This document shows, piece by piece, positions 24,646 to 31,198 of a stretch of 35,424 nt of DNA. The position numbers and the translations under genes are program-made. The DNA is from Sphingomonas azotifigens NBRC 15497 (GTDB lineage: Bacteria > Pseudomonadota > Alphaproteobacteria > Sphingomonadales > Sphingomonadaceae). The stretch is from assembly GCF_002091475.1 (NCBI RefSeq), contig NZ_BCTR01000008.1, positions 1-35,424 on the forward strand. The letters are read 5' to 3'. Position 1 is the stretch's first letter, and every line of letters starts with the position of its first letter. The notes under the pieces were generated by a model. The model saw only the letters and a program-made list of their open reading frames with translations, was not told the DNA's origin and ran no database searches.

Positions 24646-25380
24646 GTGGACGGGGCGGACGACATCCTGAAGATCGAGGTCGAGGGCTGGGAAGGCCCGC
24701 TCGACCTGTTGCTGGCGCTCGCCCGCACGCAGAAGGTCGATCTGCGCCAGATCTCGATCCTTGAGCTGGTCGAGCAATATCTCGCCTATGTCCATGCCGC
24801 CCGCGCGCTGCGGCTGGAGCTGGCCGCCGATTATCTCGTGATGGCGGCGTGGCTCGCCTACCTCAAGTCGGCGCTGCTGCTCCCCCGCAATCCCGCCGAA
24901 AGCCCCAGCCCCGAGGAGCTGGCGTTGCGGCTCCAGCTCCGCCTGGAACGGCTGAGCGCGATGCGCGAGGCGGGCGCGCGGCTGGTCGCGCGCGACCGAA
25001 TGGGGCGCGACGTGTTCCCGCGCGGTGCGCCGGAAGGGCTTCGCGTCGAGCGCCAGGCCAAGTGGGAGGTCGGGATCTTCGACCTGATCGCCGCCTATGG
25101 CCGGATCAGCGCGCGGACGCGGCCGGTGATGCACGTCGTCGCCCACCGCGACGTGATGACGCTGGAGGCGGCGCTGGAGCGGCTCTCCACCCAGCTCGGC
25201 ACGCGCATCGACTGGCAGGCCATCGAAAGCTTCCTGCCCGAAGGCGCCAGCGACCTGTACCGCCGCTCGGCGCTCGCCTCGTCCTTCGTCGCGGCGCTCG
25301 AACTCGCGCGGCAGGGGCGGCTGGAGATCCGCCAGGAAGCGCCGTTCGCACCGCTCTATCTCAAGCCGATCGCGCAATGA
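24646..25380 (+). CDS. scpA: Segregation and condensation protein A
   Basis: ScpA is the kleisin subunit of the SMC-ScpAB condensin that compacts and segregates the chromosome. The GTG at 24646 is the first standard start codon and gives 244 residues beginning MDGADDILKIEVEGWEGPLD. The hallmark WEGPLDLLLALARTQKVDLR, then ISILELVEQYLAYV, is present, as is the C-terminal winged helix. No ribosome site precedes 24646. The frame remains open upstream to 24553, and a strong GGAGGAGGGG from a repeat lies seven bases before an in-frame ATT at 24610. A rare start there (IAAPAPPSYDPPVDGAD) is therefore possible. The stop overlaps the scpB ATG (ATGA). Confidence 0.92.
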   Translation: MDGADDILKIEVEGWEGPLDLLLALARTQKVDLRQISILELVEQYLAYVHAARALRLELAADYLVMAAWLAYLKSALLLPRNPAESPSPEELALRLQLRLERLSAMREAGARLVARDRMGRDVFPRGAPEGLRVERQAKWEVGIFDLIAAYGRISARTRPVMHVVAHRDVMTLEAALERLSTQLGTRIDWQAIESFLPEGASDLYRRSALASSFVAALELARQGRLEIRQEAPFAPLYLKPIAQ

Positions 25381-25976
25381 TCGATCCGGGCGATCCCGTG
25401 CGCGCGGTGGAAGCGTTGCTGTTCGCTGCCGAGGCGCCGCTGAGCGTCGACGAGATCCGCGCTTATGTCGGGGCGGAGGTGGATATTCGCGCGGCGCTGG
25501 CGACGCTCGGCGAGCAATATGCCGGGCGCGGCATCGAACTGGTCCGCCGCGGCGATCGCTGGCATTTCCAGACCGCCGCCGATCTTGCTCACCTGCTCCG
25601 CCGCGACCGCGAGGACAGCCGCAAGCTCAGCCGCGCCGGCATCGAGACGCTGGCGATCATCGCCTATCACGAACCGGTCACGCGCGCCGAGATCGAGGCG
25701 ATCCGCGGCGTGCAGATCTCCAAGGGCACGATCGACGTGCTGATGGCGGCGGGCTGGGTGCGCCCTGCGGGCCGCCGCGAAGTGCCGGGGCGGCCGCTGA
25801 TGTATGCCACCACCCCCGGCTTCCTCAGCCATTTCGGGCTCGCCAGCCGGCGCGACCTGCCGGGGATCGAGGATCTCAAGGCGGCGGGGCTGCTCGACCC
25901 GGTCGATCTCGCGCTGGAACAGCTCGATGCTGCGGAAGCGGCGTCGGAAAGCGAAACTGTCACGGACGAGGAATAG
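25377..25976 (+). CDS. scpB: Segregation and condensation protein B
   Basis: ScpB is the winged-helix partner that dimerises and binds ScpA in the SMC condensin. The ATG at 25377 overlaps the scpA stop and gives 199 residues. Family segments are VRAVEALLFAAEAPLSVDEI, RLSRAGIE-like KLSRAGIETLAIIAYHEPVT, RAEIEAIRGVQISKGTIDVL, and GRREVPGRPLMYATTPGFLS with FGLASRRDLP. The acidic C-terminal tail (ASESETVTDEE) is variable in the family. About 106 bases with a candidate promoter separate it from tatA. Confidence 0.95.
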   Translation: MIDPGDPVRAVEALLFAAEAPLSVDEIRAYVGAEVDIRAALATLGEQYAGRGIELVRRGDRWHFQTAADLAHLLRRDREDSRKLSRAGIETLAIIAYHEPVTRAEIEAIRGVQISKGTIDVLMAAGWVRPAGRREVPGRPLMYATTPGFLSHFGLASRRDLPGIEDLKAAGLLDPVDLALEQLDAAEAASESETVTDEE

Positions 25977-26028
25977 GCGCTTCATCTTCGATTCGGCCGG
26001 TCCAACCTTCGTACAGGGTTATCAGCCG

Positions 26029-26056
26029 TTGCCGTAGGGGGCCGCGGGCCTTAGAT
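26029..26056 (+). promoter_or_regulatory. Candidate promoter of tatA
   Basis: TTGCCG (26029-26034), a 16-base spacer and TTAGAT (26051-26056) precede tatA. A normal Shine-Dalgarno (AAGGAG) lies about seven bases before its ATG, so this would give a short leader with a ribosome site. Confidence 0.45.
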
Positions 26057-26082
26057 AGGTCGCGATATCAAGGAGAATTCTC

Positions 26083-26316
26083 ATGGGTAGCTTCAGCCTG
26101 ATGCACTGGCTGGTCGTCGGCATCATCGCCATCCTGCTGCTGGGCGGCGGTCGCTTCTCCAACATGATGGGCGACGTCGCCAAGGGCATCAAGAGCTTCA
26201 AGAAGGGCATGGCCGAAGACGATGCGCCGACGCCGCCGACCCGCATCGAGGGCAAGGCCGCGCCGGAGCCCGGTTATACGCCTGAGGCCGAGCGCGCCCG
26301 CGAGGAGCGTCACTGA
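26083..26316 (+). CDS. tatA: Sec-independent protein translocase subunit TatA
   Basis: TatA forms the variable-size pore or membrane-weakening assembly of the twin-arginine translocase. The 77-residue product has the typical N-terminal membrane helix ([20 protein letters not shown]), the hinge [11 protein letters not shown] and an amphipathic helix ([12 protein letters not shown]). A polar, charged tail follows. AAGGAGAATTCTC precedes the ATG. A very strong GC hairpin (26326-26348) separates it from tatB, 95 bases downstream. This may help keep TatA in excess of TatB and TatC. Confidence 0.95.
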   Translation: MGSFSLMHWLVVGIIAILLLGGGRFSNMMGDVAKGIKSFKKGMAEDDAPTPPTRIEGKAAPEPGYTPEAERAREERH

Positions 26317-26325
26317 GCCCTGCAG

Positions 26326-26348
26326 CGGCGCCCGGCACCCGGGCGCCG
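26326..26348 (+). terminator. Strong hairpin between tatA and tatB (attenuator or processing site)
   Basis: CGGCGCCCGG (26326-26335) pairs perfectly with CCGGGCGCCG (26339-26348) around a CAC loop, 10 bases after the tatA stop. There is no U-tract, so partial termination or 3'-end protection of tatA mRNA is more likely than full termination. Confidence 0.6.
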
Positions 26349-26411
26349 GGATGTTGATCGCAGCGCGCCGGGCCAGCTGGCGCATGCCATGCGAGTGGAT
26401 ACGCCGAGAGA

Positions 26412-26834
26412 ATGTTCGATATCGCGCCCAGCGAGTTCCTGCTCGTGGCCATTGTAGCCCTGGTGTTCATCGGCCCGAAGGATCTGCCGCGGGCGATGCA
26501 TTTCGTCGGCAAGTGGGTGGGCAAGGCACGCGGCGTTGCCCGCCAGTTCCGCTCGGGCATCGATTCGATGGTGCGCGAGGCCGAACTGGCCGAGCTGGAG
26601 AAGCAATGGGCGGCGGAGAATGAGCGGATCATGCGCCAATATCCGCCGCAGCCGCTCGCCGCGCCCGAGGCGCATGCCGTGCCGGCCGTGCTCGAGCACC
26701 AGCCGCACGATCCCGTGATCCATGGCGACGACGTGCCCGTGATGACGCCCAAGCCGGACATCCATCCGGAGCCCGCCCCGGTCGAAGTAGCCGCGCCCAA
26801 GCCCGTGCCTCCTGCCAGCGACGAACAGCCGTGA
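26412..26834 (+). CDS. tatB: Sec-independent protein translocase subunit TatB
   Basis: TatB forms the receptor complex with TatC for twin-arginine signal peptides. The 140-residue product starts MFDIAPSEFLLVAIVALVFI, the usual TatB membrane segment with an early glutamate. GPKDLPRAMHFVGKWVGKAR and a long amphipathic helix follow (VREAELAELEKQWAAENERI). The C-terminal half is Pro/Ala rich and variable in the family. The ATG at 26412 is preceded by CGAGAGA. The stop overlaps the tatC GTG (GTGA), so the two are translationally coupled. The MFDI start and length separate it from TatA. Confidence 0.93.
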   Translation: MFDIAPSEFLLVAIVALVFIGPKDLPRAMHFVGKWVGKARGVARQFRSGIDSMVREAELAELEKQWAAENERIMRQYPPQPLAAPEAHAVPAVLEHQPHDPVIHGDDVPVMTPKPDIHPEPAPVEVAAPKPVPPASDEQP

Positions 26835-27622
26835 CAGAGATCGACGACACCCAGGCCCCCTTGCTCGATCATCTGATCGAGCTGCGTCGGCGACTGATCT
26901 GGTCGATCGTGTCGCTGCTCGTCGCGTTCGGCGGCTGCCTCTATTTCGCGCGCGGCATCCTCGGCTTCCTGGTGGCGCCGCTGAAGGTCGCCGGCCAGTC
27001 GAAGATCATCAACACCGAGATTTTCGGCGGATTCCTCGTCGAGGTGAAGGTTGCTTTCTTCGCCGGCCTGATGATCGCCTTCCCGGTGATCGCCAACCAG
27101 CTCTGGAAGTTTATCGCGCCGGGCCTGTACCGCCGCGAGAAGCAGGCGCTGCTGCCCTTCCTGCTGGCGACGCCGGTGCTGTTCATCGCCGGCGCGGCGA
27201 TGGCCTATTATGTCGCGATTCCGGTCGCGCTGAGATTCCTGCTCGGCTTCCAGGGCAATCTGGGCGGCGTGGAGCAGCAGGCGCTGCCGGACGTGAACAG
27301 CTACCTCAAGTTCGTCATGCAGTTCATCTTCGGCTTCGGGCTGTCGTTCCTGCTGCCCGTGCTGCTGATGCTGCTCGAGCATGCCGGCATCGTCACCTAT
27401 GAGCAGCTGAAGGGCGCGTGGCGCTATGCCATCGTGGCGGCGGTGGCGATCGCGGCGGTGCTGACGCCTCCGGACATCGGATCGCAGCTGCTGCTCGCCG
27501 GGCCGCTGATCGGGCTGTATTTCCTGTCGCTGATCGCGATCTACTTCACCCGCCGCCGGCGGGAGCGGACCGCCGCCGCAGAAGCGGAGTCGGCGGACAG
27601 CGCGGCGCAGAGCGCCGAATAA
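26831..27622 (+). CDS. tatC: Sec-independent protein translocase subunit TatC
   Basis: TatC is the six-helix inner-membrane protein that binds twin-arginine signal peptides together with TatB. The GTG at 26831 overlaps the tatB stop and gives 263 residues. The N-terminal PLLDHLIELRRRLIWSIVS is the conserved signal-peptide binding region. NTEIFGGFLVEVKVAFFAG with the following AFPVIANQLWKFIAPGLY is the family core, with the conserved glutamate. Six hydrophobic segments are visible, and the last ones are RYAIVAAVAIAAVLTPPDIG and AGPLIGLYFLSLIAIYF. The charged C-terminal tail is variable. Substrates in the window may include the carbonic anhydrase and the DUF1501 protein. Confidence 0.95.
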   Translation: MTEIDDTQAPLLDHLIELRRRLIWSIVSLLVAFGGCLYFARGILGFLVAPLKVAGQSKIINTEIFGGFLVEVKVAFFAGLMIAFPVIANQLWKFIAPGLYRREKQALLPFLLATPVLFIAGAAMAYYVAIPVALRFLLGFQGNLGGVEQQALPDVNSYLKFVMQFIFGFGLSFLLPVLLMLLEHAGIVTYEQLKGAWRYAIVAAVAIAAVLTPPDIGSQLLLAGPLIGLYFLSLIAIYFTRRRRERTAAAEAESADSAAQSAE

Positions 27623-27627
27623 GCGCC

Positions 27628-27654
27628 GCCCCGGCCACATTGCGCGGCCGGGGC
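27628..27654 (+). terminator. GC hairpin after tatC
   Basis: GCCCCGGCC (27628-27636) pairs with GGCCGGGGC (27646-27654) around a 9-base loop, followed by a weak T-rich tract (GCATTTCTT). It probably ends the tat operon and may also serve the convergent entericidin-like gene. Confidence 0.7.
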
Positions 27655-27666
27655 GTGCTGCATTTC

Positions 27667-27801
27667 TTACTTCGACTTTGCGGCCGCGTTGGCGACGGTA
27701 TCGCCCGCTGAGGCAACGTCCTTGCCGGCGCCTTCCACGGTGTTGCAGGCAGCGATCAGCAGGGTGCCGGCAAGCGCGGCGCAGGCGATGAGAGTACGCA
27801 T
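27667..27801 (-). CDS. Entericidin-like small lipoprotein
   Basis: The ATG at 27801 has AAGGAG about seven bases upstream and gives only 44 residues. The N-terminus MRTLIACAALAGTLLIAAC is a lipoprotein signal peptide with a lipobox (IAAC). The mature part NTVEGAGKDVASAGDTVANA is typical of the entericidin A/B family (CNTVxGxGxD pattern). Entericidins are small cell-envelope lipoproteins that are often stress regulated. Their molecular role is poorly defined, and the antidote/toxin model from E. coli should not be assumed here. A GGAAC-N16-CATT element lies upstream on the same strand and suggests EcfG control. Confidence 0.85.
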   Translation of the reverse strand: MRTLIACAALAGTLLIAACNTVEGAGKDVASAGDTVANAAAKSK

Positions 27802-27842
27802 CGAAAATCTCCTTTTTCCCCGGTGGCCGGGACAGGAGGTTC

Positions 27843-27867
27843 AATGCGGCGCGCGCCCAAACGTTCC
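27843..27867 (-). promoter_or_regulatory. Candidate EcfG (GSR) promoter of the entericidin-like gene
   Basis: On the minus strand GGAAC (27867-27863), 16 bases, then CATT (27846-27843). The -35 half is perfect for the alphaproteobacterial GSR consensus GGAAC-N16/17-CGTT, and the -10 half has three of four bases. It lies about 40 bases before the gene. Confidence 0.45.
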
Positions 27868-27924
27868 TACAGCTCCGCAGGGCTGCGGCGCGGGGATCGT
27901 TATCGCGATGTGGGGAAGGAAGTA

Positions 27925-27970
27925 GGCCCGGAAGCCCCACCGGGGGGGGGGAGGTAGACGCTTCCGGGCC
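27925..27970 (-). terminator. Long hairpin downstream of phyP, probable terminator
   Basis: GGCCCGGAAGC (27925-27935) and GCTTCCGGGCC (27960-27970) are a perfect 11-bp inverted repeat. The 24-base loop carries a run of ten G (27942-27951). Read on the minus strand it lies after phyP and is followed by TACTTCCTTCC. No gene is seen in the rest of 27802-28083. Confidence 0.6.
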
Positions 27971-28083
27971 CATGTCGTGGATAGCGAGAGCGGGGGGGCA
28001 AAAGGTCACTATCCGAAGATCAAAACGTGCATCCCGGATGCGGGTTCCCGAAGGCGACAATTTTTTTCCGGCGCGAGTGCCAA

Positions 28084-29652
28084 TCAGGGACGGCCGTTGA
28101 TCGGAATGCTGGTCTCGTAGGCGCCCACCAGCGGATCATGGTGGAGCTGCGTGCGCAGCTGGCGGGCGAGGCCCTGCAGCACGCGGCCATAGCGCTTCTC
28201 CACCAGCCCCTCGAACAGCGGGCTGCTGATCAGGGCCGGCGAGTTTACGCGCACCAGCGCGCGGGTATCGTCTTCCTGGGCCTTGATCGAGATCCGGACC
28301 TGCGCGGACTCGTTGCAGGTTATCGCCAGCTCGACGATCTCGGTGAGCAGGAAGGCCACCGCGATCGCGACGTCCTGCGTCACCAGCACCGGCTCCACTT
28401 CGAGGGTAATCGCGATGCCGCGTGCCCGTTCCGGCGCGGTGGCGCGCAGATTGGCGGCGAGTTCGCCGATCACCGAGCGCAATTCCAGCCCGCGATTGAC
28501 CTCCATCTCGGCATAATGGTGGCGATGGACCACGGCGAGCGCGTCGACCCGGCGCTGGATCGAGGCATAGGCCTCGGCAGCCTCGTCGCCCTTTGCGGCG
28601 CGGGCGTGGAAGTTGATCAGGCTGGAGATCACCTGCAGGTTGTTCTTCACCCGGTGGTGCACCTCGCGGGTGAGCCGGGTCTGCTGCACCAGGCCCTTGG
28701 CGAGATCGGCCTCATGCTCCTGCACGGTGCGGCTGATCTGGCTGAACGTGTCGCCCAGCTCGCGGATCTCCTGCGCCGGGATCGGGCCCAGACGGGCCGT
28801 GTCGATCACGTCGCCGGGCTGGTAGTTGGCGACACTGCTGCGCAGCCGCTGCAACGGCCGGATCAGCAGGATGTTGACGACGAACCAGCCGATGCCGGCG
28901 GCGGCGATCCACATCAGCACCAGCAGCACGGTGGCGATCACCAGCGGCGAGGTGATCGGCGCGCCGGGCATGGTGGTTTCGAGCGCGAGATCGTCGATGC
29001 CCAGATTGCTGCGCAGGCTCTTGCCGCGGTCCAGCGGGCCGCCGTCCTTCAGCGCACGCAGCGTCAGCCGGTCGCCATGCGCGATCAGCGCGGCGCCATA
29101 TTCGGGGACGAAACCACTCGGCCGGGCGAGGCCGGCGAGCAGGTCGTGCGGATAATAGGCAATCGCCGTAGCCCCGGCGTCGCCGCTGATTCGCAGCACC
29201 AGCCCGCCCGGCACGATTCGCGCCGCCACGTCACCGCGCGGCGCCTTGGCCAGCCCGGCCTGCTCGAAGCTGCTGCCGCACAGCAGGTGGCCACGTCCGT
29301 CGCGCACGAGGAACCGCGCCTGGGCCTGGGCGGCATAGGTGCCGGCAAGGCGGGTGCAGCCGGGCGCGTCCTGCGGATCGCGCTCGAGCGCGGCGAGCGC
29401 CTCGCCGAGCTGCGCGACATGGTTTGCCAGCAGATTTTCGAGATTGCCCGCGCTTTCCTGCGCGGTGACGCTCAGCCGCTCGCGTGCCTCATCATCGGCG
29501 CTGCGCGTGGTCTGGAGCGTGGTGAACAGGGCGATCAGCGCAAGCGGCAGCAGCGCGCCGACCAGAATCAGGAAAACCTTCGCGCCGGTGGGCAACCGCC
29601 CCAGCGCCGCCGAAAGCCCTCGGCCGCGGAATTGGGGATCCAGACCGTTCAT
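28084..29652 (-). CDS. phyP: PhyP-like HisKA_2 sensor protein with degenerate ATPase domain
   Basis: This 522-residue membrane protein fits the PhyR-locus histidine-kinase-like regulator PhyP of Sphingomonas. It has a membrane segment at about 24-46, a periplasmic sensor domain (about 47-234), a second segment (about 235-264), a HAMP region, and a HisKA_2 dimerisation helix with EVHHRVKNNLQVISSLIN (likely phosphorylatable His333). The ATPase part looks degenerate. The N-box reads LLTEIVELAITC, with leucine where the metal-binding asparagine is expected. The G1 box reads VNSPAL instead of DNGxG, and no GLGL box follows. In Sphingomonas sp. Fr1, PhyP keeps PhyR unphosphorylated and behaves as a phosphatase, and the missing ATP motifs agree with that. 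It starts 12 bases after nepR, so the two are co-transcribed. Confidence 0.85.
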   Translation of the reverse strand: MNGLDPQFRGRGLSAALGRLPTGAKVFLILVGALLPLALIALFTTLQTTRSADDEARERLSVTAQESAGNLENLLANHVAQLGEALAALERDPQDAPGCTRLAGTYAAQAQARFLVRDGRGHLLCGSSFEQAGLAKAPRGDVAARIVPGGLVLRISGDAGATAIAYYPHDLLAGLARPSGFVPEYGAALIAHGDRLTLRALKDGGPLDRGKSLRSNLGIDDLALETTMPGAPITSPLVIATVLLVLMWIAAAGIGWFVVNILLIRPLQRLRSSVANYQPGDVIDTARLGPIPAQEIRELGDTFSQISRTVQEHEADLAKGLVQQTRLTREVHHRVKNNLQVISSLINFHARAAKGDEAAEAYASIQRRVDALAVVHRHHYAEMEVNRGLELRSVIGELAANLRATAPERARGIAITLEVEPVLVTQDVAIAVAFLLTEIVELAITCNESAQVRISIKAQEDDTRALVRVNSPALISSPLFEGLVEKRYGRVLQGLARQLRTQLHHDPLVGAYETSIPINGRP

Positions 29653-29664
29653 TGGTCGAAATGC

Positions 29665-29832
29665 TTAGTCGAGCTTCTTCAACAGGTCGAGCAAATCGTC
29701 CGGCACGGATTCCTTGAGCGTTTCGTCATAGGCGCGGCGCAGCGCATCGCCGACGTCACCACTGGGGCGCGACGACGTGTCCGCACCGGGTGCCGGCTGC
29801 TGCTTGTCCTGATCGTCGTTAGCGGAGTGCAC
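29665..29832 (-). CDS. nepR: Anti-sigma factor NepR
   Basis: NepR is the small anti-sigma factor that binds EcfG and is sequestered by phosphorylated PhyR. I read a 55-residue product from a GTG at 29832, with AGGGGGG six to seven bases upstream. The first half is polar and disordered (HSANDDQDKQQPAPGAD). The second half is the NepR core DVGDALRRAYDETLKESVPD, then DLLDLLKKLD, which ends the protein as in known NepR. The start is atypical and the gene short, so automatic annotation may miss it. It is followed after 12 bases by phyP on the same strand and lies divergent to phyR. A GGAAC-N16-GGTT element upstream fits EcfG autoregulation. Confidence 0.9.
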   Translation of the reverse strand: MHSANDDQDKQQPAPGADTSSRPSGDVGDALRRAYDETLKESVPDDLLDLLKKLD

Positions 29833-29969
29833 CAATTCCCCCCTGAGGGTCCGGATCGTCCGGACACCCGGACCAAATGAACGATGTGACCGTTACCGCG
29901 AATACTGCGAACGACGCCGAGTGCAAGCACCCGGCGCCGCGGCAGCCATTCACGCAGTCCGGACGATGA

Positions 29970-29994
29970 AACCAAAGACCGCCTCGATTGTTCC
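29970..29994 (-). promoter_or_regulatory. Candidate EcfG (GSR) promoter of nepR-phyP
   Basis: On the minus strand GGAAC (29994-29990), 16 bases, then GGTT (29973-29970) followed by TC. The -35 half is perfect for the GSR consensus, and the -10 half differs by one base from CGTT. The same GGAAC-N16-GGTT form occurs before the gene at 35121. The leader to nepR is about 130 bases. Confidence 0.6.
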
Positions 29995-30104
29995 ACCATC
30001 GATGCGAAATCCGGGGAGGGGCTTCTTCGGGTGACGGAATCAATTGAAATCAGGCCCGTCGGGGGCAAGAACGGCTCCCGCACTCGATGGAGAAATAGCA
30101 GCTC

Positions 30105-30902
30105 ATGTCGCTTGGTCAGCAACTCGCGCCCCACCTTCCGCTCCTGCGGCGCTATGCCCGTGCGCTCACCGGCAACCAGGCCGAAGGCGACCGTTATGTC
30201 CGCGCCGCGCTGGAGGCGATCGTCGAAGCGCCGGACCAGTTCCCGCGCGACGTCGATGCGCGCCTCGGCCTGTACCGCACCTTCCAGGTGATCTGGCAGT
30301 CGAGCCAGTGGGACGACAGCATCGATGCGATCGAGCAGGGCAATGATGCCGAAGCGATCGCGCGCAAGCGTCTCGCCCGGCTGACGCCGCTGTCGCGCCA
30401 GGCGCTGCTGCTGACCACGGTCGAAGGTTTCCCGCCCGAGGACGCGGCCTATCTGATCGGCGAGGACGCCGCGCGCGTCTCCGAACTGGTGAGCGAGGCC
30501 GTCGCCGAGATCGAGCGCCAGACGCGCACCCGCGTGATGATCATCGAGGACGAGCCGCTGATCGCGATGGATCTCGAGCAGATCGTCCGCGACCTCGGTC
30601 ATGACGTGACCGGCGTCGCCGTCACTCGCGACGAGGCGGTGGCACTGGCGATGGAAGATCGGCCCGGGCTGGTGCTCGCCGACATCCAGCTCGCCGACGA
30701 CAGCTCGGGCATCGATGCGGTGAAGGACATCCTCGCCGAATTCGAGCTGCCGGTGATCTTCATCACCGCGTTCCCGGAACGCCTGCTGACCGGCGAACGA
30801 CCCGAGCCCACCTTCCTGATCACCAAGCCGTTCCAGCGCGAAACGGTGAAGGCGACGATCAGCCAGGCGCTGTTCTTCGACGAGGCGACCGTACCCGCCT
30901 GA
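30105..30902 (+). CDS. phyR: General stress response regulator PhyR
   Basis: PhyR is the anti-anti-sigma response regulator of the alphaproteobacterial general stress response. The 265-residue product has an N-terminal sigma-factor-like domain (about 1-135). It contains MSLGQQLAPHLPLLRRYARA and TPLSRQALLLTTVEGFPPED, and it acts as a decoy for NepR. The C-terminal receiver domain (about 143-260) shows VMIIEDEPLIAMDLE, VLADIQLADDSSGID with phosphoacceptor Asp193, VIFITAFPE and TKPF with Lys241. The order sigma-like then receiver is unique to PhyR. The ATG is preceded by ATGGAGAAA. It is divergent from nepR-phyP, and a small membrane gene and ecfG follow on the same strand. Confidence 0.96.
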   Translation: MSLGQQLAPHLPLLRRYARALTGNQAEGDRYVRAALEAIVEAPDQFPRDVDARLGLYRTFQVIWQSSQWDDSIDAIEQGNDAEAIARKRLARLTPLSRQALLLTTVEGFPPEDAAYLIGEDAARVSELVSEAVAEIERQTRTRVMIIEDEPLIAMDLEQIVRDLGHDVTGVAVTRDEAVALAMEDRPGLVLADIQLADDSSGIDAVKDILAEFELPVIFITAFPERLLTGERPEPTFLITKPFQRETVKATISQALFFDEATVPA

Positions 30903-30932
30903 ACGGGAAATATGGCGGGTTCCACCTGGTAC

Positions 30933-30957
30933 GGACCCAAAACGGTTCTGGTGCGTT
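30933..30957 (+). promoter_or_regulatory. Possible EcfG-type promoter before the 45-residue membrane gene
   Basis: GGACC (30933-30937), 16 bases, then CGTT (30954-30957), nine bases before the ATG at 30966. The -35 half differs by one base from GGAAC and the -10 half is perfect. This could drive both the small gene and ecfG. Confidence 0.35.
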
Positions 30958-30965
30958 GACCCACC

Positions 30966-31103
30966 ATGACCGAGCAAGATGAACCCGCCTCCGTCACCAC
31001 CGATCGCGCCCGTGCTGGGACCACCCCGGGCGTCACGCGGTATGTGCTGGGGATCGGCCTGGTGCTGGTCATTGTGATCTTCGCAATTATCTTATTGGTT
31101 TGA
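30966..31103 (+). CDS. 45-residue single-pass membrane protein between phyR and ecfG
   Basis: The ATG at 30966 gives a 45-residue product with a polar N-terminal half (MTEQDEPASVTTDRARAGTT) and one C-terminal membrane helix (YVLGIGLVLVIVIFAIILLV). I recognise no family. No Shine-Dalgarno is seen, and a GGACC-N16-CGTT element ends nine bases before the start, so the transcript could be nearly leaderless and stress induced. The sharp change from polar to hydrophobic, and the location between phyR and ecfG, favour a real gene, but coding is inferred from layout only. Confidence 0.6.
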   Translation: MTEQDEPASVTTDRARAGTTPGVTRYVLGIGLVLVIVIFAIILLV

Positions 31104-31198
31104 TTGGCATGTTTCGAGAGAACGTGCTTGTAATCGAGCCACGGGACCCCAGCTTGGCGGCGAACCGCGCCGCCATGCGCGCAACTGATCGGGAATGC

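Noticed and set aside
27689..27925. Plus-strand 78-codon frame over the entericidin-like gene
   Set aside because: The minus-strand lipoprotein has a ribosome site, lipobox and family pattern, while the plus frame has none of these.
28027..29880. Long plus-strand open frame of 617 codons opposite phyP and nepR
   Set aside because: It is antisense to clear phyP and nepR coding sequence. Its translation is rich in Arg, His and Asp/Gln with no motifs, as expected from the codon pattern of a high-GC gene on the other strand.
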